Shown here: in pieces, positions 36,151 to 47,690 of the stretch
How positions within the stretch are numbered: position 1 is the first letter of the stretch
How the letters are laid out: each line of letters begins with the position of its first letter
NCBI RefSeq assembly: GCF_032884065.1
Contig: NW_027062698.1
Span: 653,154 to 717,153, forward strand
From: Artemia franciscana
Taxonomy: Eukaryota; Arthropoda; Branchiopoda; Anostraca; Artemiidae
Direction of reading: 5' to 3'
Length of the DNA: 64,000 nucleotides
The notes under the pieces: generated by a model
Databases searched by the model: none
The model's input: only the letters and a program-made list of their open reading frames with translations
Told to the model about the DNA's origin: nothing
Translations under genes and position numbers: made by a program

Positions 36151-36520
36151 CTATTACCTATAGCTCAGTATATTTTCATGCCTACAAATATTATTCCCTT
36201 ACGAAGAAGCAGCCCAAAGTAGATAAATTAGCTAGGGCGAGATTTTTTATCCCCAAAATACTCGCCAAACAGACCAAGCCCAAAAAATTATCCATTAATC
36301 GGAATTCCAAAGTAGGAATTCTGATTCTTACTTTATTAGTGTCTATTTATGATTCTGCTTGTTTAAATTTGTGCATTTCTGATTTGGTGCTTTTGGTTGT
36401 TGCTATCTTTCCTTTTATTTATCTGCTAGTGACATCGTCCTGGTACTCCGGATGTGGTAGCCTTGTATACATCTGTTTCTCAAATAATTATTAGGATAAA
36501 AATCGTGGTATTCTTTAGTT

Positions 36521-36605
36521 TTAACCCTTAAATGGTAGGGTGGGGTCTTTTTGACCCCAAGAACCCTTTGAGAGTGTGTTCCTCCTATACCGTTATAAGC
36601 AAAGC
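36521..36605. mobile_element. possible piggyBac-type terminus cut by the assembly gap
   Basis: TTAA at 36521-36524 is followed by CCCTTAAATGG and then the inverted motif GGGGTCTTTTTGACCCC. A TTAA target followed by CCC and a GGGTCAAAA-type palindrome is characteristic of piggyBac-like element ends. The sequence enters the N gap 80 bp later, so neither a transposase nor the opposite TIR can be seen. Confidence 0.45.
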
Positions 36606-36705
36606 NNNNNNNNNNNNNNNNNNNNNNNNNNNNNNNNNNNNNNNNNNNNNNNNNNNNNNNNNNNNNNNNNNNNNNNNNNNNNNNNNNNNNNNNNNNNNNN
36701 NNNNN
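36606..36705. other. assembly gap (100 N)
   Basis: Exactly 100 N, which usually stands for a gap of unknown size. Confidence 1.
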
Positions 36706-37379
36706 TGCATCAGAACCATATGTGAAAAGACAAAAACTTCTGATTTTAAACCAAGTTCAGACCATTCTATATGAAATAGTCAAAGTAATATCACAGATGC
36801 TTACTGAATGGATTAATTAGAAACTAATGAATTTCATAATATTAGTAGTCAAGCCTCTATCAATTACAGTAATAGCAGGGCTGGATCTAGGGGGAGAACA
36901 TAGAGGGGGTGAACACCCTAGGAAGAGTCAAAACAAGCTTAATTTCTAATATTCTTGGGCAAAAATTGTAATATTTACAGTCTTGAGAAATAAATATACT
37001 GCTTAAAAGATACCCAATAAATACAATCTTGAGTTCTATATCTTTCATCAATCCTGGTTTATAAGATTTGGAGCTCTTGATAGTGACTAGGGGAGAATTT
37101 TCTAATGGATCCTTTGTCTTTAAGACAGTTGACCAATGTTGAAGCTTGTAGAATGATGTAAGGTATCAAATCTCCTTAAGAAAAATCAGATACAAAAGGA
37201 TTTATAACAAGGTTTGCTCTTTAACACAAAGGTTATAAAAATTGAACAAAGGCTATAGCTCTTTGGAGGAAAAAGCAGAGAAAGGTACTTTGAATAAGCT
37301 TCCTAAGAGATGATTGAGGCCCCAGATCTATTCCAGAGTTTTATTTTCCTAAATTAACTACTTTCCATGATAGATCCTT
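36706..37379. other. unannotated stretch before the CR1-like element
   Basis: No gene is recognised. Near 36875 a G-rich phrase (GGGCTGGATCTAGGGGG) resembles the start of some transposable elements, but I cannot assign it. Confidence 0.35.
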
Positions 37380-39715
37380 TTCATTAATGTTCTGTCCAGC
37401 TATTGAAAACTTTAAAGGCAATTTTATTATTGGAGGTGACTTCAATTTATCAGAACTGATCTGGAAGGATGGTTAACCTTACTACTCTACTGCCAATAGC
37501 TCCATTAAAGCGAAGATCTTTTATTGAGATTGTACACAACCTTTCTGCCTATCAACTAATTGACGAACCCACTTGGTTTTGCCCTTCCCAACAATCCACA
37601 GTTTTAAATCTGGTGTAAACAGAATCGAGGCCATTCAGAAGGTAAACTATCTCCCGCCAGTCAGGAAAAGTGACAATCTTGCCATAGAAATAATCAGCTC
37701 TAGGTGTCCAGTGCAAAGTGCAAAGTGAAAATGCAAAAGACAGGTTTACATAGAGTATGAGGCAGTTAGAAGGGAGTTAAGACTCATCAACTGGGATGAT
37801 CTACTTCAGGGAGATATCAATAACCAGTGGGAGAAATTCATGACAGTTGTCACCAAGATCCAGTGTAGAAACACAACAGAAAGGCTGGTTCCAGTACCAA
37901 AGACATTGCCATACATGACCCCTTGTATTAAAAGACAAAAAAAATGGAAACTGCATCACTGGAAGAAAAGGGAAAAGCCTGGTCACTATGAAGAGTGTGT
38001 CCAAGCTTGGAACAGACTACAAAATTTAACAAAACAACTGTGCCAAAATTTTGAGCTTGGAGTTGCCAATGACTGCAAGGGTAACCCAAGAAAGTTTTGG
38101 AATTATGTGTCAAGTAAAGACCATGCTAGGCCCTGTGTTAAACACCTCACTACAGATCATGGAAGAGAAGTGACTGATATCCAGAAACTAGAAAACTTAC
38201 TAAACAACCAGTTTGCTTCTGTCTTCACAACAGAGCCAGATAGTGAACCTTCACCCCCTCCTAAATACAACATGCCATCTCACATGAGCATGGTTTTTAT
38301 CACTGTACTTATGGTGAAAAAGAGGCTAAAAAACCTCAATACCAACAAATCAGCCTGTCCCAATGGAACCCACCTGAGGCTGCTCAAAGAAACATCCACA
38401 AGATTTCCCTGCTTTGTGCCATCTGTTTCAGTTTTCTCTTGACAGCAGAATTGTTCCCTCAAAGTGGAAGACTGCTTATATTACACCCATATTCAAAAGG
38501 GGGACTGATCTAAAGCAGAAAACTACAGATTTATAAGCCTGACATCTGCTGTCACTAAGGTTTTAGAGACGATTGTCAGTGATTCACTTCTCAAGTGTCT
38601 TGTTTTCTTCAAACAACATGGTTTTCTCCCTGGGAAGTCAGTCAAAACGAACCTACTCAAAACTTACAAGCTAATTACTCAGCTTCTTAACAGAAGATTT
38701 CCTGTCAACCTAATTCTGTTAGACATTGCCAAAGCCTTAAACAAAGTCCCTTGTAGTCGTTTGTGCTCCAAATTCACAGCTGTGAATTTGACATTAACAA
38801 AGAGCTAGCTGACTGGCTAATTGACAACTTTGGTGGCACAACACAAAAGTTTTAGTTCTTTGCCATGGATGGAGAAAGTCTATACAACCCCTTGCCAAGT
38901 TCTGAGTGGTGTTTCTCAAGGAACTGTCCTTGGACCAACCTTATTCCTGAACACACCATGAACACACTGCCTAAGCACTTTTGAGAGCAAATGCAAATTT
39001 GGGACTGCAGAAAAGAACCTTCAGTAGTCAATCCTCCACAGTTTTCCTAAAACTATACAAAGCTCTGGTCAGGCCAATCCTGGATTTTCAAACATGTCTT
39101 GTTGGTCCTTTCTACAAGAGTGACATCTAGTTCATTGAACATGACAAAAGGAGAGCCATCAAATACATTGACAATTTACACAGTCAGCCCTACTGCAGTA
39201 GATTACAATCTACTAACCACCCACCACTTGTTTTTCAGCACAGACATAATGACATGATGCTCATCTACAGGTACATCCAGCAAGCAGACCAGAAACTGTT
39301 CACCTTCTCTCCATATTAAAGACAAACATGAGGCCTTTCCAAAAAGCTATTTAAATTCACTGTTAACACCAAGGTCCAATTAGATTTTTTCAGCCAGCAA
39401 GTGGTGAACAATTGGAACCAACTAAGCCAAGAGACAATTTCAAAAATTCAAAGAAAAAACAATTATAAAGAGACATTCTTGCCTGAGGAATTCAAGAAGA
39501 GACTTGACAAGGAATGGATGGCCAAACTATGGAGATTCCAGTGGGAAATCCCAGACCTCACTACCATAACACTCTTGGAAGACAATAAAGTCAGTCTGGA
39601 TGATGATGCAGCTTGTCATGCCCAATCACTTCACAAACTCAATCCAAAGTTGCTGCTGTGTAGTGGTGCCAACTCTAAATTGCTGAAGAATGGTTGCTGA
39701 ACCACACCTACCATG
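37380..39715 (+). pseudogene. CR1-like non-LTR retrotransposon, frameshifted
   Basis: The endonuclease end is visible at about 37400-37460 (IIGGDFNLSE, the GGDFN block). A linker and the start of RT lie in 37840-38442 (PYMTPCIKRQKKWK, GNPRKFWNYVSSK, LENLLNNQFASVFT, LNTNKSACPNGTHLRLLKE). RT fragments follow in other frames (SLTSAVTKVLE-like, QHGFLPGKSVKTNLL, LLDIAKALNKV in place of AFD.V). The C-terminal block is at about 39060-39700 (VRPILDF, FFSQQVVNNWNQLSQE, FKKRLDKEWM), which is the standard CR1 tail. The catalytic YADD region is not seen and appears deleted near 38960. Inactive. Confidence 0.8.
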
Positions 39716-39843
39716 TGATCACCATTGCTGAGTGGGCTTAAATTGCATCTCTCTAGCACCCTGTAGTCCTGATGATTTGTTGCTTGACCTTAACAAAATG
39801 ACCAGAACTATCACTATCATCAACTATGGAGCACCACAGTTCA

Positions 39844-40467
39844 GTAAAATTCTAGTTGATTGACTTTCAGCTATCTTGGAAAGGGGTTAGGTTAGGAAAA
39901 TGAAACTTTCAGGGACACGTCTAAAGGCTAAAGTATGTCCCAGGAAGCTACTTTGTAGTACCCACCTCTACTCCTTCTCCCTCTAGAGGGCCCTGACCTT
40001 TCATGACCTTTAAAAATATTTGTGTAATAAAAGTGAAACCTTGAAAAATACATTTTCTGCTTGAATGAAGTACAACAAAATTGTTTTCAGCTTCACAACT
40101 TTGCTCAATCCCAATTTATAAGGTTTTAAAGATATGCAAATAAATTTCTAAACTTTGAAAAAAGACATTGATATGGCTCAGAATCCTACTCAAATAACAG
40201 GAATTGCATTTTCAGAACTAAAGGCAGAGAAAAGGCAACTGGTAACTGAAAATTAAGGTAAAATGTTGTTTTGTCAAAATTTCAATAGGTATAGACCTGT
40301 CATATAGGCAAATTTCAGGTCTCTCTAGTGGAAGAAGGAGTGGAGGTGAGTACTTCAAAATACCTTCCCAGGACATACTTTAGCCTTTAGACCTGTCCCT
40401 GGAAGTTTCATTTTCCTAACCTAACCCATTTCCAAGATAGCCAAAAGTCAATCAACTAGAATTTTAC
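39844..40467. mobile_element. foldback/MITE-like element with TIRs of over 100 bp, copy 1
   Basis: The left end GTAAAATTCTAGTTGATTGAC and the following block (ATCTTGGAAA, TAGGTTAGGAAAATGAAACT, TAAAGTATGTCC) reappear as reverse complement at the right end (40350-40467, ending AATCAACTAGAATTTTAC). Total length is about 624 bp with arms of over 100 bp. The middle has CAACAAAATTGTTTTCAGCTTC and an AATAACAGGAATTGCA block. No transposase is present. Confidence 0.8.
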
Positions 40468-40526
40468 CTCACAGTTCTTGCAACTAATTTGCTCTGAAGT
40501 GTGAATTAAGGTAATAGAAAAAATTG

Positions 40527-41171
40527 GTAAAATTCTAGTTAATTGACTTCTTGCTATCTCAGAAAGGGTTTAGGTTAGGAAAATGAAACTTTCAGGAATA
40601 AATCTACAGACTAAAGTGTGTCCCGGGAAGGTATTTTGAAGCAACTACCTCCACTCCTTCTCCCTCTAGAGGGCCCTGACCTTTAAAAATATGTGTGCTA
40701 TAAAACTGATATGGTTGCAAAATAGATCTTCTGCTTAATTGAAGTACAACAAAATTGTTTTCAGCTTCATAACTTTGCTCAATTCCATTTTAAAAGGTTT
40801 TAAAGATATGCAAATACATTTCTTAAATTCTGAAAAAAAAAAAACATTGATATGGCTCCAAATTCTATTCAAATAACAGGAATTGCATTTTCAGAACTAA
40901 AGGCAGAGAAAAAGCAACTGGTAACTAAAAATTAAGGTAAAATATTGTTTTGTCAAAATTTCAATAGGTATAGACCTGTCATTTAGGCAAATTTCAGGGC
41001 CCTCTAGAGGGAGAAGGAGTGGAGGTGGGTACTTTAAAATACCTTCCCTGGACATACTTTAGCCTGTAGACCCATCTCTAAAAGTTTCATTTTCCTAAAC
41101 CCTTTCCGAGATAGCAAGAAGTCAATTGACTAAAATTTTACTGAAAAAATCCTGTAATCTAGAATTTTACC
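40527..41171. mobile_element. foldback/MITE-like element, copy 2 (same orientation, 60 bp downstream)
   Basis: This is a second copy of the 624-bp element, with the same block order and roughly 88-90% identity by eye to copy 1. The arms run from 40527 to about 41141. A second TIR tip (CTAGAATTTTACC) lies 16 bp further on at 41159-41171, so the right terminus is either duplicated or interrupted. Non-coding. Confidence 0.8.
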
Positions 41172-41582
41172 AATAATTAGTAGCCTATCCTAAGTTTCTA
41201 GCATAGGCTATTCCTTATTGTGTGCTAGACAACTTTGAAATATATATTTATTAACCTTAAAATTGTACATTGAAGCAATCTAAGGCCTGATAATAAAACA
41301 ATTAGCCTATATATAGCCTATAGGATATGATGGACCTAGGTATATTAATCTGTAAAAAATATTTATTTGTTATTAATCATCTTTTGATGTTATGTACACC
41401 TATTCCTTGTCAAAGTAGGCCTAGGTTTACTGAATGGTTCCATGGGATGTGTGAAAACCACTCTGTCAAAGTGGCTGACAGGGGCAATATGGAAAAAGTC
41501 CAAAAGAGCCATCAAGTAACCTATGTAATTCACCTCTGTAATCATAAAGGAATTATCTCAATATTGAACTCTTAAATCTTAC
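41172..41582. other. intron-like DNA downstream of the SLC6 exon
   Basis: On the minus strand this follows the GTAAGA donor of the SLC6 exon, so it is presumably the first part of that intron. The 82-codon plus-strand frame at 41327 has no recognisable motif. Confidence 0.5.
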
Positions 41583-41801
41583 CTCCTCCACTCTTATAAC
41601 AAAGATAAGGGAATCTCCACATATTGCCCAGTCCAACAGCATAACCAATGCATGCTAAGATAAATTCCACTTTATTCTTCCAGGTCTCTCTTGGTGGTTC
41701 TGGATGATTAACATCATGATTAATCGCCCCATTTTCTTGCTTTTGAAGCAGAAGCCCGTCACTCCCTTCACTCCTTTTCTCTAATTCCATTATGTAACCA
41801 A
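41583..41801 (-). CDS. SLC6 family Na+/Cl- neurotransmitter transporter, N-terminal coding exon
   Basis: The exon encodes a cytoplasmic N-terminus and most of transmembrane helix 1 of an SLC6 symporter, which moves GABA, glycine, amino acids or related substrates with Na+ and Cl- across the plasma membrane. Taking the ATG at 41790, about 50 mostly polar residues precede [20 protein letters not shown], then [16 protein letters not shown], the family's TM1 signature. G in IGYAVGLGN, where monoamine transporters have Asp, points to the GABA/amino-acid branch. The exon ends GGAGGAG|GTAAGA, a strong donor interrupting a Gly codon at phase 1, as expected before AFLVPY in the next exon. A TTTTTATACAG acceptor lies 11 bp upstream of the ATG. 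A GTAAGT donor 50 bp further (41851-41846) could make a minimal intron with a 5' UTR exon beyond it. Later exons would lie at lower coordinates; I did not find them in the window. Confidence 0.85.
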
Positions 41802-43157
41802 CTGTATAAAAATATACAACACCTCCCAGCAACCGGTGATTTTGAACTTACAGCGATTTATGTCAGTGTTGCGGGAATTAGCTAAGATGATTTTTGCCAC
41901 TCAAAATGCCGAGTTTGTGAAAAGCTACATCCAGTATGATGATAGCTTTAAATACTGTTACAAGTCAGCACAGAAAATTTAAATCACGTTCATACTACCA
42001 CTTTAGAAGAAATGAGGGTCAGTGACATATTTCAAAAGACATCTCAAAAATTCTTGCTTTGTAGAAAAATTAGAATAATGTTTATTTTGCAAAGCTTGGT
42101 GTTTTTTGTTTTTTCTTCTTTGATTGCCAAGGTTAATTAGTAATTCAGTGATAGACTGTCAAAAAACCCTAAAATTATAGGTTTGTCGGTTACTTATAGT
42201 ATGTTAAGAGCTCAGTCTTTAAGTTAGCAGCAGGCAGTTTGTCATAAGGTTGATTTTTAACTATTTAAAAATAAAAAGTGCTAATCTTACAAAAATGAGA
42301 TGAAAAACAATACAAGAAGTCTGAGGTAACGGCCAAAGAAGTAAAAACTAGCCACAGATGCCATCAAAGTGGGCCAATTTTGGACAAGGAAAAAGAAGAA
42401 TTTAATAAATTTTGGAATAAAAAAAAATCTACAGACTCGACAAAACTTGTTATTCAGCAAGAAAAAAAAAGGAACAGCATAGTAGGAATCATCAAAATAT
42501 AGGCGTTAAAAATTGATGGGTTAAGATGTCAAATTTTAGTCTTTTTCTGGCATTTTTAGCTTTTTGTGAATTATTTAATAATAGTATTTTATTCACTCTA
42601 TCACAAGCATGGCAAAGGAAATGTCTCCTTTACAAAAGCGAAATAGCCTGGACGGTAACAAGTATAAATTAAAAAAGTGTAAAAGAAAATGTTATAAAAA
42701 GTTTTGTTTCTAAATAAAAGAGTGGAAGCAACCATTATACACACCAGACCCTAATATTTCTTATGTGAAAAAAAGAGGAAGACATATAACTTCAAAACAT
42801 TCACTTCATACTTGAAGATTGAATTAAAAAGTGTAAAACTATTGTTTCATTCAGCAGAAAACCTTGTGAGTAGATAGCCAGAACGTGTTGAGACTGGTTC
42901 TTCATAATGGAAGGGAGGGAAGAGGGTCACCTGTCAAAACTAAAAAAAAAATACAGGCGAATTATATAGATTATGATTATTAATTATATAAATTATTTTA
43001 CTTGATATATACTGTATTTTCTTCAAGAATTTTTGAATTACACTATTTTAAACTGTGTTACCAGGTTTCGGTCGAGTAGTCATCTACAAAGTGAGTTGCG
43101 TTAGCAAGTTGACTGGCCAAACATATTCGGATCTATAAACAGTTAGTCTTAAGTGAG
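41802..43157. other. region upstream of the SLC6 exon, no recognised gene
   Basis: The first 50 bp may be a minimal intron (minus strand, GTAAGT...ATACAG). The rest is AT-rich, without motifs I recognise. The SLC6 promoter may lie here, but no element can be asserted. Confidence 0.4.
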
Positions 43158-43330
43158 ATAAAAAAAAAAAAGTAAGGAGCAACATTGAAACTTGAAACGA
43201 ACATAAATTATACCGTACAATTGCCCTCTCCTGAATCCCCCACTCTTGACGCTACAATTTTTCAGTTCTTTTAGCAAAGCTTAATATTCTAATTAAACAG
43301 CCCCTGTGTTTCAAGAATTGTTATTAAGGT
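43158..43330 (+). repeat. family A fragment (palindromic-end side)
   Basis: After an A-run the sequence AGTAAGGAGCAACATTGAAACTTG and the following ACGAACATAAATTATACCGTA match the left arm of the family A palindromic module. CACTCTTGACGCTAC corresponds to CTCTTTACGCTAAAG. The right arm is missing. Confidence 0.6.
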
Positions 43331-43919
43331 ATTGAGAAAAAATCGAAGTTTTTGGCCAAATTGCCGCACTTTCCCGTGTACCTATCGCTACCAATTTCCC
43401 CCCAGAAAATCCCCCACCCCCACGATTAGACAACAAGTCTAAAAAACCGTTCAATTTTCATCTGATGGCTCAATGAGAGTTGGAAAATTAAGCTATTGAA
43501 ATGAACTCCTTCAGAAATCTCCCCCTCCAAAGGCAATTTTGGCGTGTCTTGAGCCTGGATCAGAATCTTGATTAGCGCCCCCCTGTTTCCCAAAAATTTC
43601 CAGGCCAAATTTTCACAAAATTGTAGTATATTGACCAAATTTTCCATCTATTTAAATCTGACTTTTTTACTTTAATCTCTGGAAAATTATTCATTATCTT
43701 TTCAGGAATGGTGATGAAGATGTAGAAAAAATGAAAAATTTGGATTCAACTTGCTTATACTTACTGCCAAATGCGCCCTCTACTTTAATTTAGTAAAAAT
43801 AATTTTCTAAAATTACAATATGATTTAGATTATTTATTTTATATTTTGCACCCGGGGCAAGTGCCTTCTATATCACCCTAAAACAACCGCTGCCTCCCTC
43901 CTACTACATACATTAATTA

Positions 43920-44105
43920 ACAAACACTTCGTGGTAACTAACTGTAAGTGAGGAGTGATCCGGATCAATAGTAACCGAAACTCTAACAAACGGAATTTTG
44001 ATACCTTTCGATACATCAAAGAATTAGATTTTTATGCTGATTTCAAATATATAAGTTTCATCAAGTTTAGTCTTACTCATCAAAATTAGAGAACCTAAGA
44101 ACTTG
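43920..44105 (-). repeat. family A fragment (hairpin end)
   Basis: CAAACACTTCGTGGTAAC...AACTGTAAGTGAGGAGTGATCC, followed by CAATAGTAACCGAAACTCTAAC and CATCAAGTTTAGTCTTACTCATC, is the decayed hairpin end of a minus-oriented copy. The rest of the element is absent. Confidence 0.65.
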
Positions 44106-45537
44106 CAGAAAAAATTTTTCAATAAAAACTGCAGAACTAAAAGACCCTTGCTCAATCTGAGGTGCAATATTCGGAATAGCTGGTGCCAATGAAAGCGTAC
44201 TGGCTGAGGAAAGCGGAGAACATAGAAGAGCTTTTAAAATATTTCAGTTTAATGTTGACAAAGAAATTACCTATTATTGTGAAAAACGATAATTCTCTAG
44301 ATTTGCATTAATTTATCAAACTATTACCCGACCACAGGAATTGTTGAGTGAATCTAAAGTGCTTCAAATATCTAGCAAGTAGTGTTAATACTTGTAACAC
44401 TAAAAGAACCTGTAAAGGTGTATAACGAGGTAGCAAATCAAAAGAAGAAGAAAGAAGATTAAAAGATTAATAAGAAAAGGTTAGAGTGAAATCTTAGTTT
44501 TATTCATTAATATTCATTTTCAAATAAAAATTATTGACTTCGGCAATTGCAAAAGCATAGAATGAAAAAAACGCAAACCCAACCTTCATTTTAGGAAGCA
44601 TCATTCAATCACCACAGACAAATAGTGAGAAAAATGGTCTCAATCAATACCATAACGTGACATACTAATTATGTTGGAAATGATTAGAGACTATGGAATA
44701 GATCCAGTAACAACGTCAAATTTGGAAAAGATATTGGCAACACTCTTAACTTTGGGACGACTTCCTAAACCAGATAAACATTCTGAGAATGCTACAGAAA
44801 GCAAATGTTTAATGGGTCCATTTCATCACTGGCCAAAAATGTTTCGATTTTGGTTAAATTAAGGTCTAAATAAACCGCCAAATACCAAAGAAATTTCTGA
44901 AAATAATATTATATATATCAGATTTAATTATATTGAAAAGTAGGCCTACTGCTACTGATAATGTAGATGTTATCATCAATAGCCAACTTAACAAAAAAAT
45001 AGAAAAAAAAACTCGATATTTCAGAGAGAAGTGTGCACGCGAGGACCAGGATTTGCTTGATTGGACTCTAAAGGTACAACTCAGGGCAAGTGGTAGGCGA
45101 GACGGAAACTCTGGTACACCAACTAGCTACCACTATCTTGCGAAGGGACTCTTACTTAACAACTAACGTGCTTAGAACTCCGTCTTAACTGGTACAATAA
45201 GGGTCATAAAAATTATACACCTTAGAAAGCGCATACACGAGTTCAGGAGACCTGTCTTTGCCTCATTTTAATTCATTTATGTACATGACAGTTAGAAAAG
45301 ACTACGGATTTCTCTCGTTCCAATCGAAAAACATCTCAGAACCTGCAACCGAGAATTATTTGTCATACTCTCTCTTATCCAAAGTAAATGATTCTTATTG
45401 CCCTTATTCGCCACTTATTACAAACCACTGCACCATTTAAGACGGCTCTTAAAAGACTAAAAAGCTATTATCTGATATACTATTTATCAAAATTCAGCCA
45501 CTTTGTTCAGCAAACCTCAGAAATGCGGTACGATTGC

Positions 45538-45570
45538 AGGCACGAAGAAATGAAAAGTTTCTTCGTGCCT
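45538..45570. repeat. perfect 13-bp hairpin
   Basis: AGGCACGAAGAAA and its exact complement TTTCTTCGTGCCT are separated by a 7-base loop (TGAAAAG). It stands alone in unannotated DNA and is not part of any repeat I recognise. Confidence 0.7.
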
Positions 45571-46534
45571 TATTTACTTCCTCATCATTTAAGACATTTT
45601 TGTAGTAGCCGTTCAAATAAATATGACTGTTCATAGCGGGGATAACTTGACTGGGGAGATTAATTAAGATGAAGAGGTTTTCATACAGAGGTAAAAGAAA
45701 TTAGAGAGGATAAGATAGGTAAAGATCAAAATATTTTCCGATTGCTATTTTCATCTTTTTTTCACTAATCCGCTTTTCGCAGCACACAGATCGAGGTCTT
45801 ACTTATCTAGGATGATCGTACTATGTTCTGGCTGCGAAAACAGATAATATCTGTTTCTACCCATGCAAATATTATATCGAACCAAAGTAAGTGTACCATA
45901 TAGAAAGGTTTTGACTTCACAGTCAAGATTTGGGTAGGCCTATCCTATGCTAAAAATGAAGTTTTGTGTAATTACGAGGTTTTGTCAGAGGATAGCCACC
46001 TCTTCCTCTCCTGTAATTATGTTTTTGGGTTTTATACAATAATTTAATTCTCTTAAACAATGGCCGTAGATCCCAAAATAATTTCAATTTTCTACGGAAG
46101 GTAGATAGTAAATAAAAATAAATTCCGAGACAAAGAAAATGTTCAATTAAAGGCTTAAAAGAAGAAATTGAACATATAACATATTTTTATGCATTAATGA
46201 AAATATATTTTTTACTGTGCTTTTTTGAGTCTCATGCCTCGAATAAAGATTCTACAAATATTTCACCAAACACACTATTCTGACTCTTTAGACTTGACTC
46301 ATAAAACCAACTCCGAGAAATAGAGTAAATGAAAAATTGTAAGGCAAAAAAGAGAGAAAAGAAAAGGAGATAGATAGATAGATAGAGAGAGGGAGGGAGA
46401 GAGAGAAAGAAAGAGGCACTTAACAGCTGAAATGATACCAAGAAGGGAGGGGGCTACGCCTATTGGATAAAAATTGAACATATCTTACACACAACACTAC
46501 CCAAGGTGTTAATTAGTAGAGTCAGAAATGACTA

Positions 46535-46536
<2 letters not shown>

Positions 46537-46588
<52 letters not shown>
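46537..46588. repeat. poly(T) tract of 52 bases
   Basis: Uninterrupted T-run. It could be the 3' poly(A) of a minus-strand retro-insertion, but the adjacent sequence is not recognised. Confidence 0.9.
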
Positions 46589-46589
<1 letters not shown>

Positions 46590-47249
46590 TAGATGTGACC
46601 AACCTCAAATTTTCTTTGCAAATACCTTGAAAAATTACTTATATATTAGAGACACCGTAATATTGGGAGACGATTTTTCCGTTTTTGAAATACGAGTCTT
46701 TTATTTTTTCTTTTGTTAGGAATTTAGTAAAAAAAATTGGGATTCCGCTCCTGGAAGCATGAAGAGGAACATAAAAAAAAACTGTAAACAGAAGAGAAAA
46801 AGAAAAAATAGCGTCAAAGTAAACCGGTCAGATCTCGATGGTTCACGATCGGCCAAGTAAATTACGACTCAATCAATATCCCAAACGATGTTGATTAATT
46901 ATTTATATAGTTACTACGACAATAAAGCTCAATTCAAAAGATTTTTTGAAACACTCGATAAAAACGAAACCTTAAAGGTTTTAAACAAATAATCTGCACC
47001 AAAACACAATTTTAAAACGATTACACGGATAGCACAACTGATGATAGGTAACAATAAGTCCTAGAAAAGATCAGGAAAATTAAAGCATGACAGAATAAGA
47101 TTAGGCCACGTCTCGGTTGACTTTGTAAACGTGTCTACTTGGTCTTTGTTGTTTACCAAAATAAGAATGTTTCTACAGAATTTATGACCCATCATGGTAT
47201 TGTAAAAAGTATTGACTACAGTTAGAGATGCAAGTACTCTCATTTGGGG

Positions 47250-47690
47250 AAGTTTAAGCTGGCTCCTATTTTTGCCCTATGTGTGGATGTTTGAATGAGA
47301 ATTTATTTCATTTTGTATCCGAGTGGGAAGAGCTGTCTGAGTTGCGGAATGAATGTTTTGGACGAGTGTTTGGGAGTGAATGCTAGTTAATTGAACGGAT
47401 GGCTGAGAGGAACGCATGTTCTATTAAATAATTGCGTAAATTTCTTCGTTTAGGGATTAAACATAAGGAGTCAAGTTTGAGGGGATAGCTTGTTATGGTT
47501 TTTAGGATATGAATTTTATTATGATTGGTGCTTGTTGGTTAAAATGTTGAGCCTTGATGTGTTTCTTTTTGTCTTTTCCTTTTTGGTTTACATTATCTAA
47601 AGTTTTATTTTGTTCCTAAGCTTTGTTTATAGACTGTATTCTGTGTTGCTATGGCCCACACCCTTTTTGCAATAAATCTTATGATATACT
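47250..47690 (+). pseudogene. 3' end of a non-LTR retrotransposon (zinc-knuckle-like C-terminus and UTR)
   Basis: A plus-strand frame at 47273-47384 reads CPMCGCLNENLFHFVSEWEE followed by LSELRNECFGRVFGSEC and a stop. This is the C-x2-C...H...(C) terminal motif common after LINE RT domains, with the last Cys position changed to Trp. The sequence ends with a UTR containing GCAATAAATCTTATGATA, which includes a possible poly(A) signal. No RT remains upstream. Confidence 0.55.

Larger units (their letters stand above)
44106..47249. other. long stretch without recognised genes
   Basis: This is unique-looking AT-rich DNA. The short open frames at 44671-44862, 44933-45166 and 45258-45636 have no recognisable domain. 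46370-46413 is a GATA/GA simple repeat. I looked for SLC6 and MCM4 exons here and saw none. Confidence 0.4.

Noticed and set aside
36532..36774. 80-codon frame across the first assembly gap
   Set aside because: It is open only because N codons are not stops.
44671..45166. Two open frames suggesting a small gene
   Set aside because: No motif, no splice logic linking them, composition as in surrounding DNA.
45538..45570. Hairpin as a histone-type 3' stem-loop or a tRNA fragment
   Set aside because: The stem and loop sequence do not match the histone stem-loop consensus and there is no tRNA-like arm order; no tRNA or rRNA gene was recognised anywhere in the window.
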